Positions 33,731-42,549 of a DNA stretch of 64,000 nucleotides are shown here, one piece after another (within the stretch, counting starts at the first letter, position 1; each line of letters begins with the position of its first letter). The position numbers and the translations under genes are program-made. Where the stretch lies: the NCBI GenBank assembly GCA_015067725.1, contig SVLX01000005.1:1-64000 (forward strand), written 5' to 3'. The notes below the pieces were generated by a model. The model had not been told where the DNA came from. It did no database searches and saw nothing but the letters and a program-made list of their open reading frames with translations. The stretch comes from Oscillospiraceae bacterium (lineage in GTDB: Bacteria; Bacillota; Clostridia; Oscillospirales; Oscillospiraceae).

Positions 33731-34471
33731 TTATAGCTGTTCCAGAATTTGCCGCTTGTACCCCAGAAATGCTTCCGTCAAATTGAAGTCTGTCGCCCGG
33801 GGTTTGGGCTCTTGAATCACAATCTCCCTGGTGACCCGCCCCGGCTGACCACTGAGGAGGTAAATCCGGTCAGAAAGCAGAATCGCCTCGTCAATGTCAT
33901 GGGTGATGAAGAAGGTGGAGAGCTTAATGCGCTCCATGACCTCCAGATACCACCGGTGGATACTGCTCTTGGTCAGGGTATCCAGCGCGGAGAACGGCTC
34001 GTCCAACAGCGCCACATTCTGAGAAAACAGGTAGGTTCTCAGCAGCGCCGCCCGCTGACGCATACCCCCGGAGAGTTGGGCGGGATATTGCTTCTGCGTC
34101 CCGGTCAGCCCGAACTGGTCGAACATCTCTGCCGCCTTCTTCCGGGCCTGCCCTTTCTTTTCTCCCTTTAACAATAGTGGCAGAGCCACATTGTCCTCAA
34201 TGGTGCGGTAGGGCAGGAGCAGATCTTTCTGGAGCATATAGCTGACCTTGCCCGGTTTCCCGGTCACATCCTCCCCATTGAGGAGAATCTGTCCCTTGTC
34301 CGGCAACAGAAGCCCGGAGATGATGTTGAACAGTGTCGTCTTACCACTGCCACTGACCCCCAACAGACAGACCAGCTCCCCTTGCCGTAGCGTGATGGAC
34401 ACATCCTGCAAAACCGGCTTGCCGTCAAAGGACTTACATACGCCCCGTACTTCCAGTTTGTCCATGCTCAT
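33731..34471 (-). CDS. thiZ: ABC transporter ATPase, thiamine-precursor type (ThiZ-like)
   Basis: Product of 246 aa. Walker A GVSGSGKT (about 38-45), Q-loop MLQKDLLLPYRTI, signature LSGGMRQRAALLRTYL, Walker B VALLDEPFSALD, H-loop ITHDIDEA. This is the nitrate/sulfonate/taurine-type ATPase group that also contains ThiZ. The TPP riboswitch upstream of the operon fixes the substrate class. ATGA overlap with the binding-protein gene. Confidence 0.85.
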   Translation of the reverse strand: MSMDKLEVRGVCKSFDGKPVLQDVSITLRQGELVCLLGVSGSGKTTLFNIISGLLLPDKGQILLNGEDVTGKPGKVSYMLQKDLLLPYRTIEDNVALPLLLKGEKKGQARKKAAEMFDQFGLTGTQKQYPAQLSGGMRQRAALLRTYLFSQNVALLDEPFSALDTLTKSSIHRWYLEVMERIKLSTFFITHDIDEAILLSDRIYLLSGQPGRVTREIVIQEPKPRATDFNLTEAFLGYKRQILEQL

Positions 34472-35481
34472 TCCTCAGGCAGATAGTCGTTAGAGAAGCC
34501 TGCCTCCGGATTCAGCTCACCGGTGAGCAAGTTCTGCTCATCCAGCCAGGTGTAGAAGCCCGCCCAGCGTTCAGGGTCAATCTCACCCCAGCGGTCCACT
34601 TCGGCAATATACTCCCCTGCCAGATACTCCTGACTGGCATAGACCAATTCCTTATTGCTCTGCAATTCGGGAGCGGCCTCCATGAGGATGTCCGCAGCTT
34701 CTCTGGGATGCTCTGTGGCATAGGTATAGCCCCGGCTCAGGGCTTCCATAAATGCCCGGACGGTCTCCGGGTCATCCTGCAGGAACTGATTGCCCGCAAT
34801 GATGACCGGGGTATAGAAGTCAAAGATGGGATCCAAATCGGCAAAGGCGAAGTAGTCCGTCTCCAGCCCCGCCACCTCGCAGGCCACGCCCGCCCAGGCA
34901 TAGTATACCCAGATGGCATCCACCGAGCGGCTCTGCAGTGCGGAGACTTCGTCCGTCACCGTGGAGGGAATCAGCTCCACCTGGTCAAAGTTGCCGCCTT
35001 CGGCCTCCATGACCTGCCGGATGGTGGCTTTCTCCACAGGGGCATCCCATGTGGCATACTTGTGGCCCTCCAGACCCTTGGGGGTGTCCATTCCCTCCCC
35101 CTTCCGGGAGATAATGCCGGAGGTGTTGTGCTGAATCACCGCCGCCACCGCCGTAATGGGCAGAGGCTCATCCCCGGCCAGCGCAGGGGCCATGGAGTCC
35201 TGGCAAGACACACCAAACTGCGCCTTCCCGGTGCCCACCAGCATCTCCGCGCCGCCCTCGGGAGGCTGCACCACCTCCACCTCCAGACCGGCTTCGGCAA
35301 AATACCCATTGGCGATGGCCACATAAAGTCCGGTGTGGTTGGTGTTGGGTGTCCAATCCAGAACAAAGGTCACTTTTCTCAGATTCTCATCCTCCTGCTC
35401 GCCGCCGGTGGTGCAGGCCGTCATGCTCAGCACCAGCACCAGTGTCAGAAACAGGGCAAAATAACGTCTTAACCGTTCCAT
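34468..35481 (-). CDS. thiY: ThiY-like substrate-binding lipoprotein (NMT1/THI5 domain)
   Basis: Product of 337 aa. The lipobox is MTAC (Cys about 23). The mature part starts KVTFVLDWTPNTNHTGLYVAIANGYFAEAGLEVEVVQPPEGG in pieces, which is the NMT1/THI5-like fold that binds formylaminopyrimidine (the HMP precursor) in Bacillus ThiY. Further blocks: QFGVSCQDSMAPALA and ATWDAPVEKATIRQVMEAEGG. It delivers a pyrimidine precursor to the permease. Riboswitch context supports thiamine salvage. Confidence 0.88.
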   Translation of the reverse strand: MERLRRYFALFLTLVLVLSMTACTTGGEQEDENLRKVTFVLDWTPNTNHTGLYVAIANGYFAEAGLEVEVVQPPEGGAEMLVGTGKAQFGVSCQDSMAPALAGDEPLPITAVAAVIQHNTSGIISRKGEGMDTPKGLEGHKYATWDAPVEKATIRQVMEAEGGNFDQVELIPSTVTDEVSALQSRSVDAIWVYYAWAGVACEVAGLETDYFAFADLDPIFDFYTPVIIAGNQFLQDDPETVRAFMEALSRGYTYATEHPREAADILMEAAPELQSNKELVYASQEYLAGEYIAEVDRWGEIDPERWAGFYTWLDEQNLLTGELNPEAGFSNDYLPEE

Positions 35482-35496
35482 AATCGTTCCTCCAGT

Positions 35497-36273
35497 TTAG
35501 CTTTTCTTGTTCAGCCGCCGATAGGGCATGGCTTTCTTCTCCACCAAATCCACCAGCGCCATCAGCCCCAGAGAAATGGCAGAAATCAGGAAAATCACGG
35601 CAAACATCTGATCAAAGGCAAAGGCTTTCTTCACCCGGGTCATATATACACCCAGACCGCCGAAACCGCCCAGCCACTCGCTGATGACTGCGCCCACCAC
35701 GGAGTATGCCGTGGCAATCCGCAGAGCGGAGAAGAACTGGGGCAGAGCAGAGGGGGCTTTCAGATACCGGAAAATCTGCCACCGTCCGGCCCCCATGGAG
35801 CGCAGAAGCCCAATGGCATCGGGGTCGGCACTGCGGAATCCATCCAGAAGCCCCACGGTCATGGGGAAGAAGGTGGAAAGCACAATGAGGATAATCTTGG
35901 GCGTCATCTCATAGCCAAACCACAGCACCAACAGCGGAGCAATGGCCACCGTGGGTACGGTCTGGGTCAACACCAGAATGGGATAAAAGGCCCGGTAGAG
36001 CACCTCAAAACTATCCATCAGCACCGCAAAGCCAAAACCAATGAGCACACCCAGGGAAAGGCCCAGGAAAGCCTCCTGCAGCGTAATGCAGGCATTGTCC
36101 CACAGCAGCGGCCAGTCCTCCACAAAGGCCTGCACCACCTCCACCGGGGAGGGCAGCATATACCCGGGCACAAGACCGCTGACGCAGACAATTTGCCAGA
36201 TGACCAGCAACAGTGCCACCGCCAGCACTGCGGGCCATTTACTGCTGATGATGCTTCGTAACTTTCTGGTCAA
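35497..36273 (-). CDS. thiX: ABC permease, thiamine-precursor type (ThiX-like)
   Basis: Product of 258 aa, six membrane helices. The EAA-type loop appears as DPDAIGLLRSMGAGRWQIFRYLKAPSALP. QTVPTVAIAPLLVLWFGYE is the hallmark of the nitrate/sulfonate/ThiX permease family. The annotated start overlaps the preceding thiamine-binding gene by 35 bp. An AAGGAG lies rather far upstream, so the exact start could be a TTG six bases earlier or a later codon. Confidence 0.85.
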   Translation of the reverse strand: MTRKLRSIISSKWPAVLAVALLLVIWQIVCVSGLVPGYMLPSPVEVVQAFVEDWPLLWDNACITLQEAFLGLSLGVLIGFGFAVLMDSFEVLYRAFYPILVLTQTVPTVAIAPLLVLWFGYEMTPKIILIVLSTFFPMTVGLLDGFRSADPDAIGLLRSMGAGRWQIFRYLKAPSALPQFFSALRIATAYSVVGAVISEWLGGFGGLGVYMTRVKKAFAFDQMFAVIFLISAISLGLMALVDLVEKKAMPYRRLNKKS

Positions 36274-36541
36274 TGGTCAGAATCTCTCCTTCCGGTTCAT
36301 AAGTCACCTTGATGTAAGCGGAAACTCTGGGTGCGCCTGCCCGGATGGCCACATGCTGACATTCCTTGAGGATGTCCATGAGCTGGTCATAGTCTTCGCC
36401 CTCAATGGTGGTCTCAAAAGGTCCGACATAGTAGTTAAGGCCGGTACTGCGGATATAGTCGATGACCTCGTCAACGATGCGGACCAGTTCCTGGGTGTTG
36501 GTTGCGGCAGGCAGAACCTGAATGGCTACACTTGCTTTCAT
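36239..36541 (-). CDS. Thiamine-binding protein (MTH1187/YkoF-like)
   Basis: Product of 100 aa with no signal peptide. KASVAIQVLPAATNTQELVRIVDEVIDYIRSTGLNY then YYVGPFETTIEGEDYDQLMDIL matches the MTH1187/YkoF-type beta-alpha-beta domain that binds thiamine. The ATG at 36541 follows GGAGGAAA. It is the first gene under the TPP riboswitch and overlaps thiX. A cytosolic carrier or sensor role for thiamine/HMP is inferred. Confidence 0.8.
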   Translation of the reverse strand: MKASVAIQVLPAATNTQELVRIVDEVIDYIRSTGLNYYVGPFETTIEGEDYDQLMDILKECQHVAIRAGAPRVSAYIKVTYEPEGEILTIDQKVTKHHQQ

Positions 36542-36559
36542 TGTATTTTCCTCCATTTG

Positions 36560-36599
36560 AAAATAAAATATGCCCCGCTGGTCATCCCGGCGAAGGCAT
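36560..36599 (-). terminator. Probable riboswitch expression-platform terminator
   Basis: On the minus strand ATGCC..CGC and GCG..GGCAT can pair, followed by ATATTTTATTTT, between the TPP aptamer and the first start codon. Fits an OFF switch on TPP binding. Confidence 0.5.
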
Positions 36600-36670
36600 C
36601 GAAATTGCGGCAATGGGGGAAAGCATACTGGTCGACTCAATATCTTTGCCCACAAACCGCAGTCTTTATG

Positions 36671-36753
36671 CTCCCTACGCTGGTATGATCCAGATCAGGT
36701 TAATGGGTCGTGGAACACATCCACCTCTCAGCCCGTCAATTCGGACTCCCCTT
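36671..36753 (-). promoter_or_regulatory. TPP riboswitch (THI element)
   Basis: On the minus strand: GGGGAGTCC ... GGGCTGAGAGG ... GACCCATTAACCTGATCTGG (the conserved pyrophosphate and pyrimidine pockets) ... ACCAGCGTAGGGA. CTGAGA and ACCTGATC..GCGTAGGGA are diagnostic. It controls the downstream thiamine-binding/thiXYZ operon, shutting it when thiamine pyrophosphate is plentiful. Confidence 0.95.
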
Positions 36754-36763
36754 TGTCATCATC

Positions 36764-36792
36764 AGTATAATCACCCCCGGGCAGTTTGTCAA
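36764..36792 (-). promoter_or_regulatory. Sigma-A promoter upstream of the TPP riboswitch
   Basis: On the minus strand TTGACA (36792-36787), a 17-bp spacer and TATACT (36769-36764). Confidence 0.85.
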
Positions 36793-36843
36793 GGGGTTTT
36801 CTCCATTTTTCCCCAAAAACTACTCCCCAGAGCCATGGTAAAG

Positions 36844-36879
36844 CAAAAAGAGCCTGCCAACATTCCTGCGGCAGGCTCT
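36844..36879 (-). terminator. Terminator of the citDEF-fumarase operon
   Basis: AGAGCCTGCC pairs with GGCAGGCTCT. On the minus strand it is followed by TTTTTGC, immediately past the fumarase beta stop. Confidence 0.85.
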
Positions 36880-36885
36880 TGGGGC

Positions 36886-37446
36886 TTATTTCTCCTGCTG
36901 AGCGAGATAATCCGCTCTGCCGGTTTCATAGAGGTTATTGCCCTCGCTGTCGATAATCACAATGGCGGGGAAATCCTCCACTTCCAGACGACGGATGGCC
37001 TCTGCGCCCAAATCCTCATAGGCGATGACCTCGGCCTTCTTGATGCACTTGCTTAGCAGTGCGCCACAGCCGCCGATTGCGCCAAAGTAGACCGCGCCAT
37101 GCTCCTTCATGGCGGCGATCACCTCGGGCCCACGCTTGCCCTTGCCAATCATGCCGGTCTGACCCTGAGCAATCAGGGTGGGGCTGTAGGCATCCATGCG
37201 GTAAGAGGTGGTGGGGCCCGCAGAGCCGATGGCCTGACCTTCCTTGGCGGGGGTAGGGCCGACAAAATAGATGATGGCATCTTGTAAATCCAGGGGCAGT
37301 TCCTTGCCCTGGGCCACCAGTTCGCAGAGTCTCTTGTGGGCGGCATCTCTGGCGGTGTAGATGACGCCGGAAATCAGGCAGCTATCGCCAGCCTTCAGCG
37401 TTCTGGCCGTCTCATGGGTCAGGGGGGCAGTGATACGAATACTCAT
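36886..37446 (-). CDS. Fumarate hydratase class I, beta subunit (Fe-S type)
   Basis: Product of 186 aa. It corresponds to the C-terminal domain of class I fumarase: SIRITAPLTHETARTLKAGDSCLISGVIYTARDAAHKRL in pieces, IYFVGPTPAKEG, GSAGPTTSYRMDAY and GKGKRGPEV, AIGGCGALLSKCIK. Together with the alpha subunit it interconverts fumarate and malate (L-tartrate dehydratases are close relatives). The ATG at 37446 follows GAGGTG and starts 2 bp after the alpha stop. Confidence 0.9.
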   Translation of the reverse strand: MSIRITAPLTHETARTLKAGDSCLISGVIYTARDAAHKRLCELVAQGKELPLDLQDAIIYFVGPTPAKEGQAIGSAGPTTSYRMDAYSPTLIAQGQTGMIGKGKRGPEVIAAMKEHGAVYFGAIGGCGALLSKCIKKAEVIAYEDLGAEAIRRLEVEDFPAIVIIDSEGNNLYETGRADYLAQQEK

Positions 37447-37448
37447 GG

Positions 37449-38288
37449 TCAAAGCACCTCACTTTTATGTCTGGTCACATGGCAGTTCAGATTCACCGCC
37501 ACCGGCAGTCCTGCAATGTGGGTGGGCAGATACTCAATGTTTACGGCCAGAGCAGTGGTCTTGCCGCCGAAGCCCTGAGGCCCGATGCCCAGTGCGTTAA
37601 TCTCCTGCAGCAGTTCTTCCTCCAGCTTGGCATAGAAGGGGTCAGGATTCCGCTGTTCCACGGAGCGCATCAGGGCTTTCTTGGCCAGATACGCGGCCTT
37701 GTCGAATGTGCCGCCTACGCCCACGCCCACCACAATGGGGGGACAGGGGTTAGGGCCTGCGTCCTCAACAACCTTCAGGATAAAGTCCTTCACACCCTGA
37801 AGTCCGTCAGAGGGACGGAGCATCTTGGTCTGGCTCATGTTCTCACTGCCGAAGCCCTTGGGGGCGACGGTGATCTCCAGCTTGTCGCCGGGAACCAGTT
37901 CATAATAGATCATGGCGGGGGTATTGTCCCCGGTGTTGACCCGGTTCAGGGGGTCGCCCACCACGGACTTGCGGAGATAGCCATCCCGGTAGCCCTGCCG
38001 GACACCTTCATTGACCGCCTCAGCAATGTCGCCGTCAATGTGGACATCCTGCCCAATGGTCAGGAAAACACAGGCCACGCCGGTATCCTGACAAATGGGC
38101 TGTACCCGCTCCCGGGCGATGGTGTAGTTTTCAATGATGCGGTCCAGAATCTCCTGAGCCTGAGGCCAGCGCTCCGACGCCCGGCATTCCTCAATCCGGG
38201 ACTGCATATCCCCGGGCAGGAAACAGTTGGCATCAATACAGAGCTGCCGCACCACCTGGGTGATTTTGCTGGCAGAAATTTCTCTCAT
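37449..38288 (-). CDS. Fumarate hydratase class I, alpha subunit (Fe-S type)
   Basis: Product of 279 aa. The cluster ligands are seen in PICQDTGVACVFL (Cys about 67) and in the later Cys-containing blocks GPNPCPPIVVGVGVGGTFDKAA and NLNCHVTRH. QGYRDGYLRKSVVGDPL and GSENMSQTKML are typical of the alpha subunit. An oxygen-sensitive [4Fe-4S] enzyme, it fits an anaerobe. It follows citF by 88 bp with an AGGAGG site. Confidence 0.93.
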   Translation of the reverse strand: MREISASKITQVVRQLCIDANCFLPGDMQSRIEECRASERWPQAQEILDRIIENYTIARERVQPICQDTGVACVFLTIGQDVHIDGDIAEAVNEGVRQGYRDGYLRKSVVGDPLNRVNTGDNTPAMIYYELVPGDKLEITVAPKGFGSENMSQTKMLRPSDGLQGVKDFILKVVEDAGPNPCPPIVVGVGVGGTFDKAAYLAKKALMRSVEQRNPDPFYAKLEEELLQEINALGIGPQGFGGKTTALAVNIEYLPTHIAGLPVAVNLNCHVTRHKSEVL

Positions 38289-38376
38289 GGTCGTTCCTCC
38301 TCAACTGTATCAGCCCAACTTATGCGTGGGCTGTACCTTTTTCCCCATCCCATGGGGTAAATCCGATTCCGGCCGC

Positions 38377-39795
38377 TTACCGCTGTTCGCCGGGGACATT
38401 ATAGATGCTGTCCAGCAGTGTGCCGTCCCGGTAGATGACCTCTGCCACCACCCGGTCACCCCGGCGGATGGTCTTGGGCGCGCCGGTGATGCGCTCGGTC
38501 TTCTCTTTCAGCTCCCGGATATCCATGATAGGCAGACCGGCCTTCACCAGCCGCTCCTTCAGCTCCGCATTTCTGGGATTGACGGCAATACCGCCCTGAG
38601 TCACCAGCACATCGATGTCTCTGCCGGGGGTGGAGATGCACTGCACCCGGTCGGTGACGATGGGCAGTCTGGCCCGGAACATGGGGGCGATAATCATGGA
38701 GAGTTTCGCACCGGCGGCGGTGTCGCTGTGACCACCACTGCCGCCCATGATATAGCCATTGGAATCCGTATGGACATTGACATTAAAGTCCGTATCAATC
38801 TCCGTTGCGCCCAGAATGACCACGTCCAGAGAGTCCACCACGGCACTCTTGGCGGTGGGGCTGGCATACTGCATGGCAGAGATTTCCTGATGCCGGGGGT
38901 CGGTGCGGATGGACTCCACCGCCTTCAAATCGAAGCACTGCACGTCCATCAGGTTGCGGAAGCAACCGGCCTGAAGCATATCCACCATATACCCGGTGAT
39001 ACCGCCCAGACCGAAACTGCCCTGAATGCCCTTCTCCAGCATAATATCCTTCAGGAATTTGGCCGCCGCCAGAGACGCGCCGCCAGCGCCGGTCTGGAAG
39101 GAGAAGCCGTCCTTCAGCAAGCCGGAGTTGGCAATGACCTGAGCGGCATGGGAAGCCATGACCAGACCAACGGGGTCACGGGTAATCTGGGTTGTGCCGG
39201 AGACAATGCCCTTGGGGTTGCCAATGGCATCCACAGTGACCACATAGTCCACGAAGTCCTCAGAGATGGACCAGTCCTGCAGGGGGTAAGGCACCAGATT
39301 ATCGGTAATGACCACCACCTTTTTAGCGTGCATGGCATCGGCAAAGGCATAGCCCAGAGAGCCACAGGCAGACGGGCCATACTTACCGGAGCAGTTGCCC
39401 ATGGGGTCGGCGGTGGGGGCGGCGATGAAGGCCACATCAATGGGGGTTGCGCCCCGGCAGATGTCGCTGGGTCTGCCGCCGTGGGTGCGGAACTGGACTG
39501 GCTTTTCCATAATGCCCTGAGAGATGGCTCTGCCCAGTCCGGCGGCCATATAGTCGGTCTGAATCAGGCTGACCACATGGTTCTCAATGTGCCCCAGCAG
39601 AGGGGAATGGGTCTCAAAGAGGGAGCTGGCGTTCATGGTCAGATCCCGGATGCCCTGTGCGGCGATTTCCTCCATCACCAGATTCAGCACATAGTCGCCG
39701 TTTCTCAGGTGGTGGTGGAAGGAGACGGTCATGCCGTCCTTCAGCCCGCAGAGCCGGATTGCCTCCTGAATGGAGCTTACCAATTTCGTAGCCAT
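38377..39795 (-). CDS. citF: Citrate lyase alpha subunit (citrate:ACP transferase)
   Basis: Product of 472 aa. It transfers the acyl-carrier arm between acetyl and citryl thioesters. GLKDGMTVSFHHHLRNGDYVLN, SSLFETHSPLLGHIENHVV, RTHGGRPSDICRG, SCGSLGYAFADA-like (ACGSLGYAFADAMHAKKVVVITDN in pieces) and MGGSGGHSDTAAGAKLS are family blocks. It lacks the roughly 35-residue N-terminal extension of enterobacterial CitF. The ATG at 39795 overlaps the citE stop by one base (TGATG) and has AAGGGGG upstream. Confidence 0.95.
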   Translation of the reverse strand: MATKLVSSIQEAIRLCGLKDGMTVSFHHHLRNGDYVLNLVMEEIAAQGIRDLTMNASSLFETHSPLLGHIENHVVSLIQTDYMAAGLGRAISQGIMEKPVQFRTHGGRPSDICRGATPIDVAFIAAPTADPMGNCSGKYGPSACGSLGYAFADAMHAKKVVVITDNLVPYPLQDWSISEDFVDYVVTVDAIGNPKGIVSGTTQITRDPVGLVMASHAAQVIANSGLLKDGFSFQTGAGGASLAAAKFLKDIMLEKGIQGSFGLGGITGYMVDMLQAGCFRNLMDVQCFDLKAVESIRTDPRHQEISAMQYASPTAKSAVVDSLDVVILGATEIDTDFNVNVHTDSNGYIMGGSGGHSDTAAGAKLSMIIAPMFRARLPIVTDRVQCISTPGRDIDVLVTQGGIAVNPRNAELKERLVKAGLPIMDIRELKEKTERITGAPKTIRRGDRVVAEVIYRDGTLLDSIYNVPGEQR

Positions 39796-40673
39796 CACAT
39801 TTCCCCCTTATCCATGCCCAGTGCCTGAGCCATTTCGATGGTCTGCTGTGCTCTGGCGACGATGGGCGCGTCAATCATCTTGCCATAGAGGGAGATTGCG
39901 CCCTTGCCCTGCTGTTTGGCCAGAGCAATGGCCTCCATGACCTCATAGGCATAGTCCACTTCTTTCCGGGTGGGACTGAATACCCGGTTGATGACCTCCA
40001 CATGACGGGGCGAGATAGACGCCTTGCCGGTGAAGCCCAGTGCCTTGGCGGTGGCGGCATCCTTGGCAATGCCCTCGTCGTCGTTGACATCGGTGAAGGG
40101 TGTATCGTATACGTCCACCCCGGCGGCTCTGGCGGCGACCACCAGACGGGTGCGGGCATATTCAATTTCCCGGCTCTCCTTGGTGCGCTTACAACGCAGG
40201 TCTGCAGTCAAATCTTCTGCACCCAGGAAGATGGCTCTGACCCGGGAAGAAGCGGAGGCAATGGCAAAGGCATTCTCCACACCCAGAGCAGTCTCAATCA
40301 GAGGCATAAGGCCAACGGTATTCTTCTCCATGCCCAGCTCCTGCTCCACCTGAGAGATGAAGGCATCGGCAGTGAGCACATCCTGGGCAGTGCCGGTCTT
40401 GGGCAACATAATGAGCCCCGGCTTATGGGGGAGAATGGCCCGGACATCTTCTTTCCAGAAGTCGGTATCGATGGAATTGATGCGGACGATGATTTCACAG
40501 CCCCGGAAATCCATATAGCGGATGGTGTTGCGCACCAGAATCCGGGCGGCATCCTTCTCGGCAGGAGAGACGGCATCCTCCAAATCGAAGATCACCGCAT
40601 CCGAGCCCAGACAATTGCCGTTAATCAGCATATTGGGGTTATTGCCCGGCAAAAACAGCATTGAACGACGCAT
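39795..40673 (-). CDS. citE: Citrate lyase beta subunit (citryl-ACP lyase)
   Basis: Product of 292 aa, TIM-barrel of the HpcH/HpaI-CitE family. It cleaves citryl-ACP to oxaloacetate and acetyl-ACP. RRSMLFLPGNNPNML, DAVIFDLEDAVSPAEKDAAR, IIVRINSIDT, LMPLIETALGVENA and FLGAEDLTADLRCKRT carry the metal and substrate residues (Glu, Asp, Arg). The start at 40673 overlaps the citD stop by one base. Confidence 0.96.
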   Translation of the reverse strand: MRRSMLFLPGNNPNMLINGNCLGSDAVIFDLEDAVSPAEKDAARILVRNTIRYMDFRGCEIIVRINSIDTDFWKEDVRAILPHKPGLIMLPKTGTAQDVLTADAFISQVEQELGMEKNTVGLMPLIETALGVENAFAIASASSRVRAIFLGAEDLTADLRCKRTKESREIEYARTRLVVAARAAGVDVYDTPFTDVNDDEGIAKDAATAKALGFTGKASISPRHVEVINRVFSPTRKEVDYAYEVMEAIALAKQQGKGAISLYGKMIDAPIVARAQQTIEMAQALGMDKGEM

Positions 40674-40942
40674 CAGGCCTCCCCCTTTCCCCGCAGGACG
40701 GCGGTCTCCACTCTGGCCCGGATGACACAATCCAGCGCGCCCCGGTCCACGACCCGGACTTTGGCCTTTTCCACGCCGAGGTCGCCCAACACCTGACGCA
40801 CCACGGTCAGAATGTCCTCACCAAACTGGGCCATGACCACAGAGTCCAACTGAATCTCCACGCCGTCCGTACCCGGTTCGATTTCCACATAGGCATCGCT
40901 GGACTCCATGGTCCCGGCAGATGCCAGTTTCTTAATTTCCAT
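40673..40942 (-). CDS. citD: Citrate lyase acyl carrier protein (gamma subunit)
   Basis: Product of 89 aa. KKLASAGTMESSDAYVEIEP contains the serine that carries the phosphoribosyl-dephospho-CoA prosthetic group (SAGTxESSD motif). The start at 40942 follows GGAGGAAGGAG. First gene of citD-citE-citF-fumarase. The maturation genes citC, citX and citG are not in the window. Confidence 0.95.
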   Translation of the reverse strand: MEIKKLASAGTMESSDAYVEIEPGTDGVEIQLDSVVMAQFGEDILTVVRQVLGDLGVEKAKVRVVDRGALDCVIRARVETAVLRGKGEA

Positions 40943-41018
40943 AGGATTAACGCTCCTTCCTCCAGCGCCCGAAACCATCCGGAAAACCCGGCGGCCCCGG
41001 CCACGTTTGTTCATCTTA

Positions 41019-41047
41019 CTTATACCACATTTTCCGGGAGATTGCAA
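41019..41047 (-). promoter_or_regulatory. Sigma-A promoter of the citrate lyase operon
   Basis: On the minus strand TTGCAA (41047-41042), a 17-bp spacer and TATAAG (41024-41019), about 75 bp ahead of citD. Confidence 0.7.
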
Positions 41048-41116
41048 GGAATCGGCGGGTTTTTTCCAGATTTGGGGTAAAAAAGGTAGTGGTAAATCTC
41101 ATTGTTGCCGGCACCG

Positions 41117-42415
41117 TCAAATCTGCGCAATTTGATCTATCGCATACAACGGCAGATTAACGAGCCATTCTTCTCTCCTGAAGTCCGCCATGGATGTACG
41201 AACGGAAACTTCGGGAGAGTATTTTTCCCGGTAAGTCTTAAGACTCTTGGCTCTGAGATTTACTTCCGCTTTGACTTCCACAGGGACAATCCCTTCGCCG
41301 GTATCTACAACAAAGTCAATCTCACAAGAACCTCTGTCGTTGGTATAATAAAAAACACCTAAGTCCTGGACAGTCTTCAACTGCTGACAAACATACTGCT
41401 CTGTCAGCGCACCCTTGAACTCAACAAAAAGGTCGTTTCCATCAAGCAAAGTACGCTGACGAAGTCCGGCCATACAGCCAAGAAGACCAACGTCGACCAT
41501 AAACAGCTTGAATGCTTTCAAGTCCTCATATGCCCGCAGGGGGATACCCGCCGCATTGACACGGCTGACCTTGTGCACAAGACCGCAATCGCTCAACCAC
41601 ATCAGTGCGGTTTCATAGTCTTTCGCACGAGCGCCTTCCCGGACAAGACCGTAAATGAACTTCTTGTTTTCTTTTGCCAACTGAGAAGGTATACTGTTCC
41701 ACAGCATACGGAGTCTCGGCACGATTTCGTTGGGTGCGTGTTTGGAAAAATCCTGTTCATAAGCCGCAAGGATGCGCTTTTGAATTTCACGAACTTCATT
41801 AAAATCTTTGTTTTCTGCGAAACTTTGTACCGCTTCAGGCATTCCGCCAACAAAGTAATAGTGTTTCAACGCCTCAATATAGGTCTGCTTAAAGCTCGTA
41901 ATCATCTGAAAATCCCGCTTGTCCAGCAGTTCGGCGAATTGTCCTTTATCGGTTGCCATCAAAAACTCCTTGAACGAGAGCGGATACAGCTTTAAGAAAT
42001 CCACCTTGCCCACAGGGAAAGATGTGCCTTGGTGCAAGGCAATGCCCAACAACGAACCGGCGCACACAATGTGATACTGCGGTGCATTTTCATAAAAATA
42101 TTTAAGGGACGACAACGCTCTCGGGACTTCCTGCACTTCATCAAAAATCAGCAAGGACTTGTCGGGGTCGATTTTGTGACCGACATACAGCTCCAAGCCC
42201 ATGATTAACCGCTCAGTATCCAGATCAGAAGCAAATAACTCTGCCATTCTGGAATTGGAGTCAAAATTGATATATATGGCATCCGCATACGCCTGTCTGC
42301 CAAATTCTTTCATCAGCCAAGTCTTGCCGGTTTGACGGGCCCCCTCAATAATCAAAGGCTTACGGCTTTTGCTTTGTTTCCATTTGAACAGTTTTTCAAT
42401 CGCAATCCGGTACAT
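41117..42415 (-). CDS. AAA ATPase with DUF4143
   Basis: Product of 432 aa. The N-terminal AAA domain (about 1-170) has Walker A EGARQTGKTWL, Walker B SLLIFDEVQEV and sensor CAGSLLGIAL. The C-terminal DUF4143 region (about 195-400) ends FYYTNDRGSCEIDFVVDTGEGIVPVEVKA in pieces, the PD-(D/E)XK-like core. Family function is unknown; members spread laterally and some are linked with mobile or toxin-antitoxin loci. The gene is visibly lower in GC than its neighbours, which suggests acquisition. Monocistronic. Confidence 0.9.
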   Translation of the reverse strand: MYRIAIEKLFKWKQSKSRKPLIIEGARQTGKTWLMKEFGRQAYADAIYINFDSNSRMAELFASDLDTERLIMGLELYVGHKIDPDKSLLIFDEVQEVPRALSSLKYFYENAPQYHIVCAGSLLGIALHQGTSFPVGKVDFLKLYPLSFKEFLMATDKGQFAELLDKRDFQMITSFKQTYIEALKHYYFVGGMPEAVQSFAENKDFNEVREIQKRILAAYEQDFSKHAPNEIVPRLRMLWNSIPSQLAKENKKFIYGLVREGARAKDYETALMWLSDCGLVHKVSRVNAAGIPLRAYEDLKAFKLFMVDVGLLGCMAGLRQRTLLDGNDLFVEFKGALTEQYVCQQLKTVQDLGVFYYTNDRGSCEIDFVVDTGEGIVPVEVKAEVNLRAKSLKTYREKYSPEVSVRTSMADFRREEWLVNLPLYAIDQIAQI

Positions 42416-42549
42416 ATACGCACCTCCGTTATGATCATGCGAGTATAGTATATCACGGAATCACAAAAAATGCAACGAGTTTTTGTAAAGCAACCACACT
42501 TTTTACACCGAACAATGGGCGCAGGCTTCAACTGTTCCCCGAAACAAAA

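Noticed and set aside
38227..39828. 533-codon plus-strand open frame opposite citF
   Set aside because: Shadow of citF codon bias; His/Gly rich, no domain, no promoter.
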